Shown here piece by piece: positions 51,054 to 61,185 of a stretch of 64,000 nt of DNA. Both the position numbers and the translations under genes were made by a program. The notes under the pieces are model-generated. The model ran no database searches. It was not told where the DNA came from and saw nothing but the letters and a program-made list of their open reading frames with translations. Location: NCBI RefSeq assembly GCF_900091585.1, contig NZ_FMHT01000003.1, positions 3,587,501 to 3,651,500 on the forward strand, read 5' to 3'. This stretch comes from Micromonospora nigra (lineage in GTDB: Bacteria > Actinomycetota > Actinomycetes > Mycobacteriales > Micromonosporaceae). The stretch's first letter is position 1; every line of letters begins with the position of its first letter.

Positions 51054-52303
51054 ATGGCAGACAAGAAGAACGCTGTTCAGCTTTCGCAGCCGACGGCGGC
51101 GGGGGTGGAATTCGCTCAGCAGTTGGTCGAGCGGGCCAAGGCCGACGGAGTCTCGTTGGTCGGGCCGGGTGGGCTCTTGGCCGGGATCACCAGCACCGTC
51201 CTGGAATCAGCGCTTGATGCGGAGCTCCATGCGCACCTCGACGAGGTCGGCATCGTCGACGAGGAGACCGGCCGGCGGACCAACATTCGTAACGGGCACG
51301 GGGCCAAGACGGTGCAGACCGAGGTCGGGCCGGTGCGGATTCAGGTCCCGCGGGACCGGCCGGGTCGTTCACGCCACGGATCGTGCCCAAGCATGTCCGC
51401 AGGTTGGACGGGTTCAACGAGGCGACCCTGTCGCTGCATGCCAAAGGGTTGACCACGGGGGAGATCTCCGCGCATCTGGCTGACGTGTATGACGCCGACG
51501 TGTGCCGGGAGTTGATCAGCCGGGTCAGCGACAGCGTCGTGGACGAGATGGAGGCCTGGCGGCGCGGCCGCTGGACCGGGGGCGGTTTCTATCCGGTGGT
51601 GCTCATCGACGCCTTGGTGATGAAGATCCGCCAAGGGCAGGTCGCGAACCGCCCATCTACGTCGTGGTCGGTATCAGCCTCGACGGGGAACGCGATGTGC
51701 TGGGCATGTGGGCCGGGACCGGCGGTGAGGGTGCCAAGCAGTGGGCCGGCTACCTCACGGAACTGCGCAACCGCGGTGTGGAGGACGTGTTCATGGTCTG
51801 CTCCGACGGCCTCAAGGGGATGACCAACGCGATCGAGCAGGTCTGGCCGCAGGCGGTGCACCAACAGTGCGTCGTCCATTTGGTGCGGGCGTCGCTTCGC
51901 TATACGAGTCGCAAGGATTGGCAGAAAATTGTGAGCGTAGCCGGGGAACGGCACGAACTGCGGCCAGGAGGTCCTCCAGAGCCGGATGACGGCCGGGTAC
52001 TGGTCGCCGAACTCGGCGGCGAAGGCCTCGAAACGGGCCGCCGCGACGGCCACCGTGGGGGCCGTGTAGATCTCGCGTAGGGCGGGGGTGGAGGTCCGCA
52101 AGGTCCTCTACACCAGCACCAACATCATCGAGAGCCTCAACGCCCGGTTCCGCCAAGCCGCCCGCCGGCGCGGCCACTTCCACATAAAGCAGGCCGCGAT
52201 GAAGGTTCTCTACCTCGTCGTCCAGCAGAAACGTAGGGGCGGCGGGAGCATCACCGGCCGGGTCTACGGTTGGGCCAAGGCCCTCAACGCCCTGATCCTT
52301 TGA
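51054..52303 (+). pseudogene. IS256-family transposase with internal inversion
   Basis: The plus strand encodes, in three frames, the N-terminus to about residue 105 (RRTNIRNGHGAKTVQTEVGP), then GFNEATLSLHAKGLTTGEIS, then YVVVGISLDGERDVLGMWAG to DWQKIVS. About 140 bp (51945-52085) is then flipped: its minus strand reads REIYTAPTVAVAAARFEAFA and YPAVIRLWRTSWPQFVPF, the expected next segment. After it the plus strand resumes with LYTSTNIIESLNARFRQAAR and the normal C-terminus. Two frameshifts plus the inversion inactivate it. Confidence 0.85.
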
Positions 52304-52456
52304 CAGTCAGCGGGGTCAGCGCCGTACGTGATCGTGACCCGCGTAGGCTCCGCGTCGTCGCTGGCTTTGCGTGCCCCGACGGCGGTAGCGTGCATCACCG
52401 TGACCGCCGCTGACCCTGCCCGTACCCGTAAGCCCAGGAAGCGTGAAGGGTACGGC

Positions 52457-54355
52457 GTGAAGCTGGTCCGAGGCCCCTTCGTGCGGCTGGCCCCACACCC
52501 GGACAGTTGCAAGGAAGCGGTCGATCTGCCTGCCTATGCGGCGGGCGTCCGCCGCGCAGGGAGACCTCTTGCGGCCGACCTCTTCAGCGGTGCGGGTGGT
52601 TTGAGTCTCGGTCTGCAGAAGGCCGGCTACGAGGTCGTGCTAAGTGTTGATCACGATGCGGAGGCGGTCGAGACCCACCGGCATCACCATGGGGGTCTCA
52701 GCGTCAACTGGGACCTGGGAGACCCTACCGTGATCCGCACGGTTGCTGATCTTGTGCGGGACTGTCAGATCGAACTGCTCGCCGGTGGTCCTCCATGTCA
52801 GCCGTTCTCCAAGGCGGGCCGGTCGATGATCCGTCATCGGGTCCGCTATGCGGAGCGTGACCCGTACGACGAGCGTCGGGACCTGTGGCGGTCGTTCATC
52901 GAGGTGATCCGGCTCGCCAGGCCGCCGGCGGTGCTGATGGAGAACGTTCCGGACATGGCGCTGGACAAGGAGATGTTCATCTTCCGGACGATGGTCCACG
53001 AGTTGGAATCGATGGGCTACTCCGTTCAGGCTCAGGTGGTCGACACGTGGCGGTACGGGGTCCCGCAGTTCCGGCAGCGCCTGATCGTGGTCGCCCTGGC
53101 CGATGGCGCCCTGTTCGAATGGCCGCCGCATGCGCTCGAGCGGGTGACCGTATGGAACGCGATCGGTGATCTCCCGCCGGTGGAGGGTGGCTGGCGTCCT
53201 GAGGGCGGTGCCGAGGGGTGGACCGATTACGCGGAGCCGGTGACGGAGTATCAGCGCAGCATGCGCACCGACGTGACGGACGCTGACAAGCGTAAATTGT
53301 TCGATCACATCACCCGACCTGTCCGTGAGGATGACGCCCGCGCGTTCGAGCTGATGGACGCCACCACCCGTTACTCGGACCTCCCCGAGGAGATGAGGCG
53401 GTACCGCGACGACATTTTCGACGACAAGTACAAGCGCCTCGATGAGGACGGCCTGTCCCGGACCATCACAGCGCACATCGCGAAGGACGGCTACTGGTAC
53501 ATCCATCCGCGGCAGGGCCGGACGCTGACCGTGCGGGAGGCGGCCCGATTGCAGACCTTCCCCGACTGGTTCAGGTTCGCTGGACCACCGTCGGCGGCGT
53601 TCCGTCAGATCGGCAACGCGGTGCCACCGCTGTTCGCCGAGCACCTGGCGGGCGCGGTGCGCCGGAGCGTCGCCGCCGCGCGGCCGGCGGAGACCTCCAC
53701 TCGGGAGGTTGCGGCGTTGCTCGCAGGGTGGTTCGACAGCGCTGAGGTTCGTGGCCTTCCCTGGCTACGGGCGACCACGAGATGGCAGGTGATCCAGGCG
53801 GAGATGCTGCTGGACCGAGCCTCCGTGGACGTCGTACGTCCGCTCTGGCCGCTGATAGCGAGGTGGACATCCCCGCAGGCGACGGTGCTCGCGGAGGCGG
53901 AGCTGAGCGAGATCGGACGGTGGACGGGCAAGGAGGTCCGTGCGGGGCGGATCGTCGAGCTGGCAGGACGGCTGGCCGACAACCCGGCGGTTCTCGATGA
54001 CGACGCCGGGCTGCGCAGAATTCCCGGTCTGCATGAGGCGTTGGCGGATCTGGCGATTCTGGTCGTGCCCAGCGCGGGTGAGGACGATTCGGAGGAGCCG
54101 GTGCTGTCCACGAAGGGTGTGCTGCGGGTGGCTGCCCGTTACCTCGGTGAGCCGGTCGACCGGAGGAACCGGCTTACGGACGGCCGGCTGGCGGTGGCCC
54201 GCATGATCGGGGACGACAGCGACGCCCGGAGGGCGCATCTGGGTCTCATTGAGCTGGCAAACACACTGTGTCGGCCCGTCGAGCCCATGTGTGACGCGTG
54301 CCCGCTGCAGAAGGTGTGCAGAAGTAGCCAGGCCGGAAGCCTCCGGCTGTTCTGA
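52457..54355 (+). CDS. DNA cytosine-5 methyltransferase fused to an HhH/Fe-S domain
   Basis: I chose GTG 52457 (GAAGGG 6 nt upstream; GTGs at 52400 and 52328 are alternatives), giving 632 residues. Residues about 35-385 are a C5 methyltransferase: ADLFSGAGGLSLGL (motif I), GGPPCQPFSKAG (IV, catalytic Cys), VLMENVPDM (VI), VPQFRQRLIVVA (VIII), RQIGNAVPP (X). Residues about 415-630 resemble the HhH-GPD glycosylase fold and end in C-x6-C-x2-C-x5-C (LCRPVEPMCDACPLQKVC), the endonuclease III/MutY 4Fe-4S loop. The expected catalytic Lys/Asp after the hairpin is not obvious. It modifies host DNA in the defence locus to its right. Confidence 0.9.
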   Translation: MKLVRGPFVRLAPHPDSCKEAVDLPAYAAGVRRAGRPLAADLFSGAGGLSLGLQKAGYEVVLSVDHDAEAVETHRHHHGGLSVNWDLGDPTVIRTVADLVRDCQIELLAGGPPCQPFSKAGRSMIRHRVRYAERDPYDERRDLWRSFIEVIRLARPPAVLMENVPDMALDKEMFIFRTMVHELESMGYSVQAQVVDTWRYGVPQFRQRLIVVALADGALFEWPPHALERVTVWNAIGDLPPVEGGWRPEGGAEGWTDYAEPVTEYQRSMRTDVTDADKRKLFDHITRPVREDDARAFELMDATTRYSDLPEEMRRYRDDIFDDKYKRLDEDGLSRTITAHIAKDGYWYIHPRQGRTLTVREAARLQTFPDWFRFAGPPSAAFRQIGNAVPPLFAEHLAGAVRRSVAAARPAETSTREVAALLAGWFDSAEVRGLPWLRATTRWQVIQAEMLLDRASVDVVRPLWPLIARWTSPQATVLAEAELSEIGRWTGKEVRAGRIVELAGRLADNPAVLDDDAGLRRIPGLHEALADLAILVVPSAGEDDSEEPVLSTKGVLRVAARYLGEPVDRRNRLTDGRLAVARMIGDDSDARRAHLGLIELANTLCRPVEPMCDACPLQKVCRSSQAGSLRLF

Positions 54356-54385
54356 CCGGCAGGTGCCAGCCTTCCCGCGGGCGTT

Positions 54386-55696
54386 TCAGGTGTCCAGGCC
54401 GAGGGTCTTCAGGACGTCCGGTGACTGTTCCTTCAGTACGGCGGTGATGCGCTGCCAGGCGGCCCATTCCCCGGCCTGCATCGCTGCGGCCCGCAGGGTG
54501 AGTCCGGCGGTGGCGGCGGCATTCGCGGCGGCGCGGACCTCGGGCGGGGTACCGAGACCAGCGGGCACCGGCCGGCGTGCTGCGGCGGTGTGTGGTGCCT
54601 TGCGGTAGGCGTCGTTGGCGTAGATGCACAGCTCATTGATCGGCGCTTCGAGCATCTGGCGGAGCTGGGCCGGGATCGCGACCCGCATCTTGGCAACGTT
54701 GATGTTGAACGCGGAGTCGAGGCCGGTGCCGAAGTCAACGGAGGCTCTGGCGAGCTTCGTATGTTCATCGATGCCGCGGATCCCGCCCCAGCCGCCCCAC
54801 TGGACGAGGCGGTTGGCCCGGTAGATGTAGAGGCCCTGCTGGCGGTTCCAGTTGAGCGGCCCGGAGTGCCGTTCGAACTCGGTCGGTGAGCTGAAGCTGT
54901 CGCGTGAGGGCAGGATGTAGCGGCGTAGGGTCACGTGGCCACCGGCGTTGCCGAGTGTGATCTCGAAGCGTTGGGGTGACAGTTCCTGCCGGGCCGCCTC
55001 GTCCGGCGCGAACGGGTTCCAGGCGCGGATCTTCTGTCCGTTAACGGTGATCACGACCTGCCGGTCGCCGGCAGCACCTTCGATGAAGCGGTGGAACACC
55101 ATTCCGAGGTGTTCGGCCGTGCGGGTGGCGAGCGTCTCGATGCGCCGTTTCGCCCAGCCACCTTCGGGCCGGCGCTCCGGAAGTACCCTGTCGAGGCTGC
55201 GCCAGAGCACTACCGTGCCGGTGCCCTCGGCGAGCCATTTCCGGGCACGGATGACGTCGGGATCGGCACCTGGGTCGACGATGACCCATTCGTCCCACTC
55301 CTCGACGATGTCGAGGTCGAGGCTGCGGGCAGATGTGCGGAACACCTTCGGCGAACTGCGGGTGATCACGGTGACGGACCGGCACTGCGACAGCGACGCG
55401 GTCTTCAGCCCGAGCCCGTAGCGGCCGAGGTCTCCATCGGCGTAGCCGCGTCGTGACCCGAGACGGAGGGCTTCGAGCAGCGCGTTGGGTGTCATGCCCG
55501 AGCCGTCATCGGTGATGAAGACCCGTGAGTCGGCGCCGTCGAATTCGATGCTTATGTCGACGTGGGTCGCTCCTGCGGCGATGCTGTTGTCCACGATGTC
55601 GGCCACAGCGGTGGGGAATTCGTAGCCGATGTCGCGCAGGGATCCGGTCAGTCTCGCGGCCGAGGGCGGCACCTGGAACCATGATTCGGGCGGCAT
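54386..55696 (-). CDS. GHKL ATPase of MORC/paraMORC type, first copy
   Basis: ATG 55696 has GGAGGAAA 5 nt upstream; 436 residues. The GHKL fold is clear: N-box ADIVDNSIAAGATH (residue four before the Asn is Asp rather than the usual Glu), G1 ITDDGSGMT, G2 GRYGLGLKTASLSQC, followed by an S5-like region. Prokaryotic MORC-like ATPases work with Z1 ATPases and nucleases in restriction-modification systems and are thought to remodel or load DNA. It lies 44 bp after the Vsr gene in the same direction and converges on the methyltransferase gene. Confidence 0.88.
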   Translation of the reverse strand: MPPESWFQVPPSAARLTGSLRDIGYEFPTAVADIVDNSIAAGATHVDISIEFDGADSRVFITDDGSGMTPNALLEALRLGSRRGYADGDLGRYGLGLKTASLSQCRSVTVITRSSPKVFRTSARSLDLDIVEEWDEWVIVDPGADPDVIRARKWLAEGTGTVVLWRSLDRVLPERRPEGGWAKRRIETLATRTAEHLGMVFHRFIEGAAGDRQVVITVNGQKIRAWNPFAPDEAARQELSPQRFEITLGNAGGHVTLRRYILPSRDSFSSPTEFERHSGPLNWNRQQGLYIYRANRLVQWGGWGGIRGIDEHTKLARASVDFGTGLDSAFNINVAKMRVAIPAQLRQMLEAPINELCIYANDAYRKAPHTAAARRPVPAGLGTPPEVRAAANAAATAGLTLRAAAMQAGEWAAWQRITAVLKEQSPDVLKTLGLDT

Positions 55697-55740
55697 CGGT
55701 TTCCTCCCCAGCGTGCGACGGCAGCTCCGAGACCAGGATG

Positions 55741-56256
55741 TCACACATGACGTGGTGATCTTGTACCGCGTTCCGGTGCCCTCCGTTCCCGGCGCCATAG
55801 TGTTTCGACGCGGTCCGCGACGTCGCTGGGGTCCTCGTGTTCCCAGAAGTGCGCGACCGTCCAGCCGAGTGCGGAGAGCTGGTCGTCCTTCTCGCGGTCA
55901 CGCTGAACGTTGCGCTGTAGTTTTGCGGCCCACCAAGCGGCGTTGTTCTTGGGGACCGTGCCGTGTAACGGGCACATGTGCCAGAAGCATCCGTCGATGA
56001 ATACGGCGAGCTTCGCTCTGGTGAAGGCGATGTCGGGCCGACCGGGCAGCAGTTTGTGGTTGACCCGGTAGCGCATTCCCCGACGGTGCAGTTCACGACG
56101 GATGAGGAGTTCCGGGCGCGTGGAGGCGCGTGGCATCCGGCTCATCTGCGCTGACACCAGCGCGTTGAGAGGTGCCGGTCGGCGACCGGTGGATGTCAAT
56201 GCGCCCTCCGTCGCGGGTGAGGCGCCTTCCGGCCGTCCGGACGGATCCGGTGGCAC
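55741..56256 (-). CDS. vsr: Vsr-family DNA mismatch endonuclease
   Basis: The 171-residue frame starts at GTG 56256, though GTG 56157 or ATG 56145 fits the family length better. The core shows STRPELLIRRELHRRGMRYR, GRPDIAFTRAKLAVFIDGCF with the catalytic Asp, WHMCPLHG with the zinc/catalytic His and Cys, and NVQRDREKDDQLSALGWTVA. Vsr nicks T:G mismatches made by deamination of 5-methylcytosine, so it fits beside the methyltransferase; in this locus it may also be a restriction nuclease. Confidence 0.9.
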   Translation of the reverse strand: MPPDPSGRPEGASPATEGALTSTGRRPAPLNALVSAQMSRMPRASTRPELLIRRELHRRGMRYRVNHKLLPGRPDIAFTRAKLAVFIDGCFWHMCPLHGTVPKNNAAWWAAKLQRNVQRDREKDDQLSALGWTVAHFWEHEDPSDVADRVETLWRRERRAPERGTRSPRHV

Positions 56257-56669
56257 CGCGCCGGTCGTGACCGGCCGACCGCCCGGTGGGCGGTGGCATC
56301 TGCGTACACATCGATGTCAGCCGAACGGGCCGAAGGTCCGGGGCAGGGCGCGGCGGCACGACCGGCGGATTCACCGGCGGCGCGGCCCGGGCCCGGCCCG
56401 GACAGGTGCCGGTACCGGCGCGGCGACCACCGGCCTATGTAGTAAGGGGCGATCCGGTACGTTGAAAGCGGCCGTGACACCGGGATCCGGCGCTTCCCGG
56501 ATTCAGCCGTCGGACGAATATGCTGAAGAGCCCTGTCACCCATGCCGACCACCCCCGTGCCCCGCCCGGCAACCGCCCCTCGTCCCGGAAGACTGCGCGA
56601 TGTCTGAATGTTCACCCCTGGCGGTCCTATCCGTGACGGCGGTCGCGTGCGCCCTGTTGGAGTCGAATC
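56257..56669 (+). other. divergent promoter region of the defence locus
   Basis: 413 bp between vsr (leftward) and the AIPR gene (rightward), so it should hold both promoters. The left part is very GC-rich; GCGATGTCTGAATG near 56597 and an AT-rich patch TATGTAGTAAGG near 56437 stand out. I see no inverted repeat convincing enough to name an operator. Confidence 0.45.
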
Positions 56670-58655
56670 ATGCCTGACGTGGACGTGAGCGCATTCGCGC
56701 ATACCCTCATCGAGGATGTCCGGGCGCAGGCGGACGCCGACGGCTGCGACCTGGCGGAGGCGTTCGCGCGGATGATGCTGGACCGGTTCAGCCTGGACGG
56801 CTACACCGAGGACGCGACTGTGGCGATGTACCGCGACCACGGGGTGGAGATCAGCGGCTACGGGCTCTCCTCCGATGACCGGTGCCTGGATCTGTTTGCG
56901 ACGGTGTACAGCCCCCGAGCTGATGAGGCACATAAGATCAACCGCCCCGAGCTGGAGGCGGTGACCCGGCGGCTGCAGAACTTTCTGCTGAGGGCCGTGC
57001 CGGGGACCCCACGACGCAGGAACCCCTCCTCCGAGGTGCTCGGGATGGAACGGGCGGTCGCGGAGAAGTTCCACCAGGTTGACCGGATCCGCTTCATCAT
57101 CGTCACCAATGCCCGCAGTGTCGTGCGGGAACCCGCCATGACGACGGAGATCGAGGGCCGTAAGGTCGTCCGGGAGCTGTGGGACCTGCGTCGCCTGGCC
57201 GCGTGGTCGGTGTCCGGGACCCAGGCGGAACCGATCATCGCCGAGTTCCCTGACGGCCTGCCGTGTCTGACCGCACCGTCGACGGCGGGGGACTACTCGG
57301 TGTTTCTGGCCATCGTTCCCGGCGCGGACCTGGCCGCGTTGTACGCCGAGCACGGTGGCCGGCTGCTCGAGCTCAACGTGCGGTCCTTCCTGCAGACGAA
57401 GGGCGCGGTCAACCGGGGTATCCAGGAGACGTTGCGGACGACACCGGACCGGTTCCTCGCCTACAACAACGGCATCGCGGCCACGGGATCCCAGGTTGAT
57501 CTGGACCGGGGGGCCAACGGGCAGACCGTCATACGGCGGATCCACGGCCTGCAGATCGTGAACGGCGGTCAGACCACCGCTTCGATCCACCACGCGCGCC
57601 GTAACGGGATCCCGGTCGACGATGTGCATGTGCAGATGAAGCTCACGGTCGTGTCCCCGGACCGGCTCGATGAGATCGTTCCCCGTATCTCCCAGTACTC
57701 GAACACCCAGAACAAGGTCACCGCATCCGATCTCCGTGCCAACAGCGGCTTCCACATCGAGGTGGAGCGGATCATGCGGACGCTTCTCGCTCCGCCCGGG
57801 CCGGTGCACCGCGTGGACACTCACTGGTACTACGAACGGGCCCGCGGCCAGTACGCCGACGCCGTCGCCAGGGAGTCGACGCCGGCACGACGGGCCACCT
57901 TCCGCGCGTCGAACCCGCCGGACCAGAAGTTCGACAAGGCCGACCTGGCGAGGTTCGTGCAGGCGTGGGCACGCTACCCCCACCTGGTCAGCCGCGGCGG
58001 TGAGAAGAACTTCGTGCTCTTCCAGGGGCGCCTCAAGGACGAGCCGGTCACTGTGGACAAGGCCTACTGTCGCAGGCTCGTCGCCAAGGCGATCCTGTTC
58101 CGCCGTGCCGACCGGATCGTCCGCGACCAGGACTTCGGCGGATACAAGATCAATATCGTGGCTTACACCATCGCGTTCCTCGTGCACGCCACCCGTGGTC
58201 GCATCGACCTCGACAGGATCTGGCGTGACCAGGACCTCTCGCCGGCGCTGAGGGAGGCCATAGCCGAGGTCTCGATGCTCACCCAGAAGGTGATCACCTC
58301 CCCACCGGACGGGCGAGTCCACGTCGGGGAGTGGGCGAAGCGGCCGGAGTGCTGGGACGCGGTCCGTGACCTGGACTGGCAGCCCTCACCGGCGCTCGAG
58401 GCGGAGTTGGCGGACGTCGACACCTACGCCGAGGACCTGCAGCTCATCCAGGGGACCAGCGCGCAGGACTGGTCGGACCTGGTCGACTGGGGGCGCTCCG
58501 CCGGCACGCTCGACGGAGCCGACCAACGCACCGCCGCCAATGTCGCCGAGGCGCTCCGCGAGCGGTGGACACCCGCCGGCAGGGACGTCCTCGCCGCGGT
58601 ACCGCTCATGCGCCGCGCGCGCCGGCGTGGCTTCCGGCCCGTCGCCGGGTTCTGA
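56670..58655 (+). CDS. AIPR family protein (abortive infection phage resistance)
   Basis: ATG 56670 with GGAG about 8 nt upstream; 661 residues. Central motifs are those of AIPR: LELNVRSFLQTKGAVNRGIQ, FLAYNNGIAATG, LQIVNGGQTTASIHH and ISQYSNTQNKVTASDLRANS, near residues 225-370. AIPR proteins were first linked to lactococcal abortive infection and commonly sit in MORC/Z1 restriction loci; their activity is not settled. It heads the rightward operon; the MORC-like gene begins 32 bp after it. Confidence 0.92.
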   Translation: MPDVDVSAFAHTLIEDVRAQADADGCDLAEAFARMMLDRFSLDGYTEDATVAMYRDHGVEISGYGLSSDDRCLDLFATVYSPRADEAHKINRPELEAVTRRLQNFLLRAVPGTPRRRNPSSEVLGMERAVAEKFHQVDRIRFIIVTNARSVVREPAMTTEIEGRKVVRELWDLRRLAAWSVSGTQAEPIIAEFPDGLPCLTAPSTAGDYSVFLAIVPGADLAALYAEHGGRLLELNVRSFLQTKGAVNRGIQETLRTTPDRFLAYNNGIAATGSQVDLDRGANGQTVIRRIHGLQIVNGGQTTASIHHARRNGIPVDDVHVQMKLTVVSPDRLDEIVPRISQYSNTQNKVTASDLRANSGFHIEVERIMRTLLAPPGPVHRVDTHWYYERARGQYADAVARESTPARRATFRASNPPDQKFDKADLARFVQAWARYPHLVSRGGEKNFVLFQGRLKDEPVTVDKAYCRRLVAKAILFRRADRIVRDQDFGGYKINIVAYTIAFLVHATRGRIDLDRIWRDQDLSPALREAIAEVSMLTQKVITSPPDGRVHVGEWAKRPECWDAVRDLDWQPSPALEAELADVDTYAEDLQLIQGTSAQDWSDLVDWGRSAGTLDGADQRTAANVAEALRERWTPAGRDVLAAVPLMRRARRRGFRPVAGF

Positions 58656-58687
58656 CCCACGAACCACAACCGAGAGGTGGTGCCACC

Positions 58688-60202
58688 ATGTCCGTGTGGA
58701 CCCGGGACGTACCCGTCGAGGGAACGACCGAACTCCCACCGGACCCGCGTGCCCTCGACGCCCTCGGCCGCAACCACTCCCTCGAGACCGCTCTCGCCGA
58801 CCTCGTCGACAACTCCATCGACGCCGACGCCGACCGCATCCGGATCCGCTTCATCCGGCACCGCACCAGGCTCGTCGGTCTCTACGTCGTCGACAACGGC
58901 ACCGGCATCAGACCCGACACCATCGACGCCGCGATGACGGTCGGCGGACGCCGGAACTACTCCGGCACCGACCTCGGACGGTTCGGTGTCGGCCTCAAGG
59001 CCGCTTCCTTCAGCCAGGCCGCCAGCCTCACCGTCATGTCCCGCGCCGCGGGCCACCCACCCGTCGGACGCCGGTGGCTGCTGAACCGCAGCCGCCGCGA
59101 CTACCGGTGCGACATCGTCACCAGCGACTTCGCCGCCGCGGAACTCGACCGCAACTGGCCGGTGCCCACCAACCCCAGCGGAACCGTCGTGCGCTGGGAC
59201 GACGTGGTCGGGTTCCCCTCGACCGACGACCCGGCCCAGGTCGAGGAGTTCCTCACCCGGACCATCTCCCACCTGCAGGGACACCTCGGCCTCACATTCC
59301 ACCGCATCATCACGCATAGGAACATCCGCATCAGCATCGACGTCGAGGACACCGGCCTCGGCGCCGGCATCGCCAGCACCGTCAACGCCCTGGACCCCTT
59401 CGCCTACCCCGGGACACCACCCGGCTGGCCCAAGGAGCTACGGGCCGACCTCGACGGCACCCCCGTCGTCCTGCGCTGCCACATCTGGCCCGGCCGGTCG
59501 AACCTGCCGCAGTACCGGCTCCCCGGCGGTGCGGAGCAGCGCCAGGGCCTCTACATGTACCGCCACGACCGGCTCCTGCACGCCGGCGGATGGGAAGGCG
59601 TCCACGCCGCCGACCGCAGACTCCAGCTCGCCCGCGTGGAGATCGACATCGACGGCGACACCCCCGGCCTGTTCATCATGAACCCGGAGAAGACCCGGGT
59701 GACAGCCGGCCCACTGTTCGCCGGAACCGTCGCCCGCGCCCGCGCCCAGGACGGCACCGACATCACCACCTACCTGCAGGCCGCCGAAGCCGTCTGGACG
59801 ACCACGAACCAGCGCACCACCGCCCGACGCCGGCCGGTCGTCCCGCCCGGCCGCGGCCTGCACCCGAAGGTCACCCGCGAGATCCGCGACGAGCTGCCCC
59901 AGCTGACCGATGAGCCCGTGAACATCCTCTGGAAGGCGCTCCCGGACAACCAGTTCATCGAGATCGACCGGGAGGCGAACACCCTCTGGCTGAACAGGAA
60001 CTACCGCGCCGCGCTGCTCGGCGGCCGACGCGGAGGCCTCAACGACCTGCCGGTACTCAAGACGCTGCTCTACCTGCTCGCCGAGAACACGTTCCAGGGA
60101 GCCCACCTCGGCCCCAGGGACAAGGACAACATCGAACTCTGGCAGAGCCTGCTCACCACCGCCGCCCGCGCCGAACGCGCCGCCTACGAGGAGCGCCGGT
60201 GA
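58688..60202 (+). CDS. GHKL ATPase of MORC/paraMORC type, second copy
   Basis: ATG 58688 with GAGAGGTGG upstream; 504 residues. GHKL motifs: LADLVDNSIDADADRIRI (again Asp four before the Asn), VVDNGTGIRPDT, GRFGVGLKAASFSQA. It is homologous to the product of 54386-55696 but clearly diverged, so the locus has two paralogous ATPases on opposite strands. The following PD-(D/E)XK gene starts inside its stop (GTGA at 60199-60202), showing tight coupling. Confidence 0.9.
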   Translation: MSVWTRDVPVEGTTELPPDPRALDALGRNHSLETALADLVDNSIDADADRIRIRFIRHRTRLVGLYVVDNGTGIRPDTIDAAMTVGGRRNYSGTDLGRFGVGLKAASFSQAASLTVMSRAAGHPPVGRRWLLNRSRRDYRCDIVTSDFAAAELDRNWPVPTNPSGTVVRWDDVVGFPSTDDPAQVEEFLTRTISHLQGHLGLTFHRIITHRNIRISIDVEDTGLGAGIASTVNALDPFAYPGTPPGWPKELRADLDGTPVVLRCHIWPGRSNLPQYRLPGGAEQRQGLYMYRHDRLLHAGGWEGVHAADRRLQLARVEIDIDGDTPGLFIMNPEKTRVTAGPLFAGTVARARAQDGTDITTYLQAAEAVWTTTNQRTTARRRPVVPPGRGLHPKVTREIRDELPQLTDEPVNILWKALPDNQFIEIDREANTLWLNRNYRAALLGGRRGGLNDLPVLKTLLYLLAENTFQGAHLGPRDKDNIELWQSLLTTAARAERAAYEERR

Positions 60203-61185
60203 GCACGGCCAGCGAACGCCATCTCAGCACCGAGACCTTCGCCGGGCATCTACGTCACACGGCACCGATGGACCACGCGGTACCCGGCGAGCCCCGGCTG
60301 GTGCTGTTCACCGTTCCCGGTGACCGTGTCGGACTACGCGGACCGGCCCGCCCGGGGGAGCGACCGGCACCCACCGGCCTGGAACACGTCACGGTCCGCG
60401 CCGTCCACCACGGTGGGCGACGGATGATCGAGCTGGTCATCACGGACCCCCGTGTGTTCCTCGATGCCTACCCCCTGCTGCGGGCCGTCGCCGACCGGAT
60501 CCAGCTGGGTCACCAGCCGATGACCTCAGCGGTCCGCGACACCCTCCGCCAGCTGGGTCACCTTCTGCAGCCGGAAGCCACCCTGCGGCGGTCCACCGAG
60601 ACCGGCATGCTCGGGGAGCTGTGCCTGTTCACCGGCGTGTCCCTGACCGCAGGACCGGCAGTGGCACTCCAGGCGTGGCGCGGGGCCCTGTCGGAGGAAC
60701 ACGACTTCGGCTTCCCCGGCTACGACGTGGAGGTCAAGACCACCACCTACGAGCAGCGCCGCCACACCATCGAATCCCTCACCCAACTCGTACCGACCGG
60801 CTCACGGCCACTGTGGCTGGTTTCCGTCCAGGTCACCGTCGCGGGCCACGACGGTGCCACCCTGCCTGAACTCATCGGTCGGAGTCGCGCCCTGCTGAGC
60901 GCCGGAGCCGACCGGATCCGGTTCGATGACCTGCTCCACGCCGCAGGCTGGGCGGACCGCCACACCACATCCTGCGGCACCCGCTGGCGGCTCAGGACAC
61001 CACCGGCGACCTTCATCGTCGACGCCGGTTTCCCCCGCATCACACCCGCCATGCTGCAACCGCAGACGGACCTCGCCCGGGTCACCGACGTCCGCTACCG
61101 CACCGACCTCACCGGCCGGCCCGAAGACAACCCGCCGGACCTGCTGCGCACCGCCCTCACCGCCGGACAACAGGAGCTGCGATGA
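60199..61185 (+). CDS. PD-(D/E)XK motif protein (DUF4420-like)
   Basis: 328 residues from GTG 60199. The nuclease core is visible as GMLGELCLFTG (alpha-helix Glu), DFGFPGYDVEVKTTTYEQRR (GYD...EVK, the D-ExK metal site, about 175-195) and SVQVTVAG. This family accompanies Z1 and MORC-like ATPases, and is thought to be the restriction nuclease or its DNA-binding component. It overlaps genes on both sides (GTGA and ATGA), so AIPR-MORC-PDEXK-Z1 is one operon. Confidence 0.88.
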   Translation: MSTASERHLSTETFAGHLRHTAPMDHAVPGEPRLVLFTVPGDRVGLRGPARPGERPAPTGLEHVTVRAVHHGGRRMIELVITDPRVFLDAYPLLRAVADRIQLGHQPMTSAVRDTLRQLGHLLQPEATLRRSTETGMLGELCLFTGVSLTAGPAVALQAWRGALSEEHDFGFPGYDVEVKTTTYEQRRHTIESLTQLVPTGSRPLWLVSVQVTVAGHDGATLPELIGRSRALLSAGADRIRFDDLLHAAGWADRHTTSCGTRWRLRTPPATFIVDAGFPRITPAMLQPQTDLARVTDVRYRTDLTGRPEDNPPDLLRTALTAGQQELR

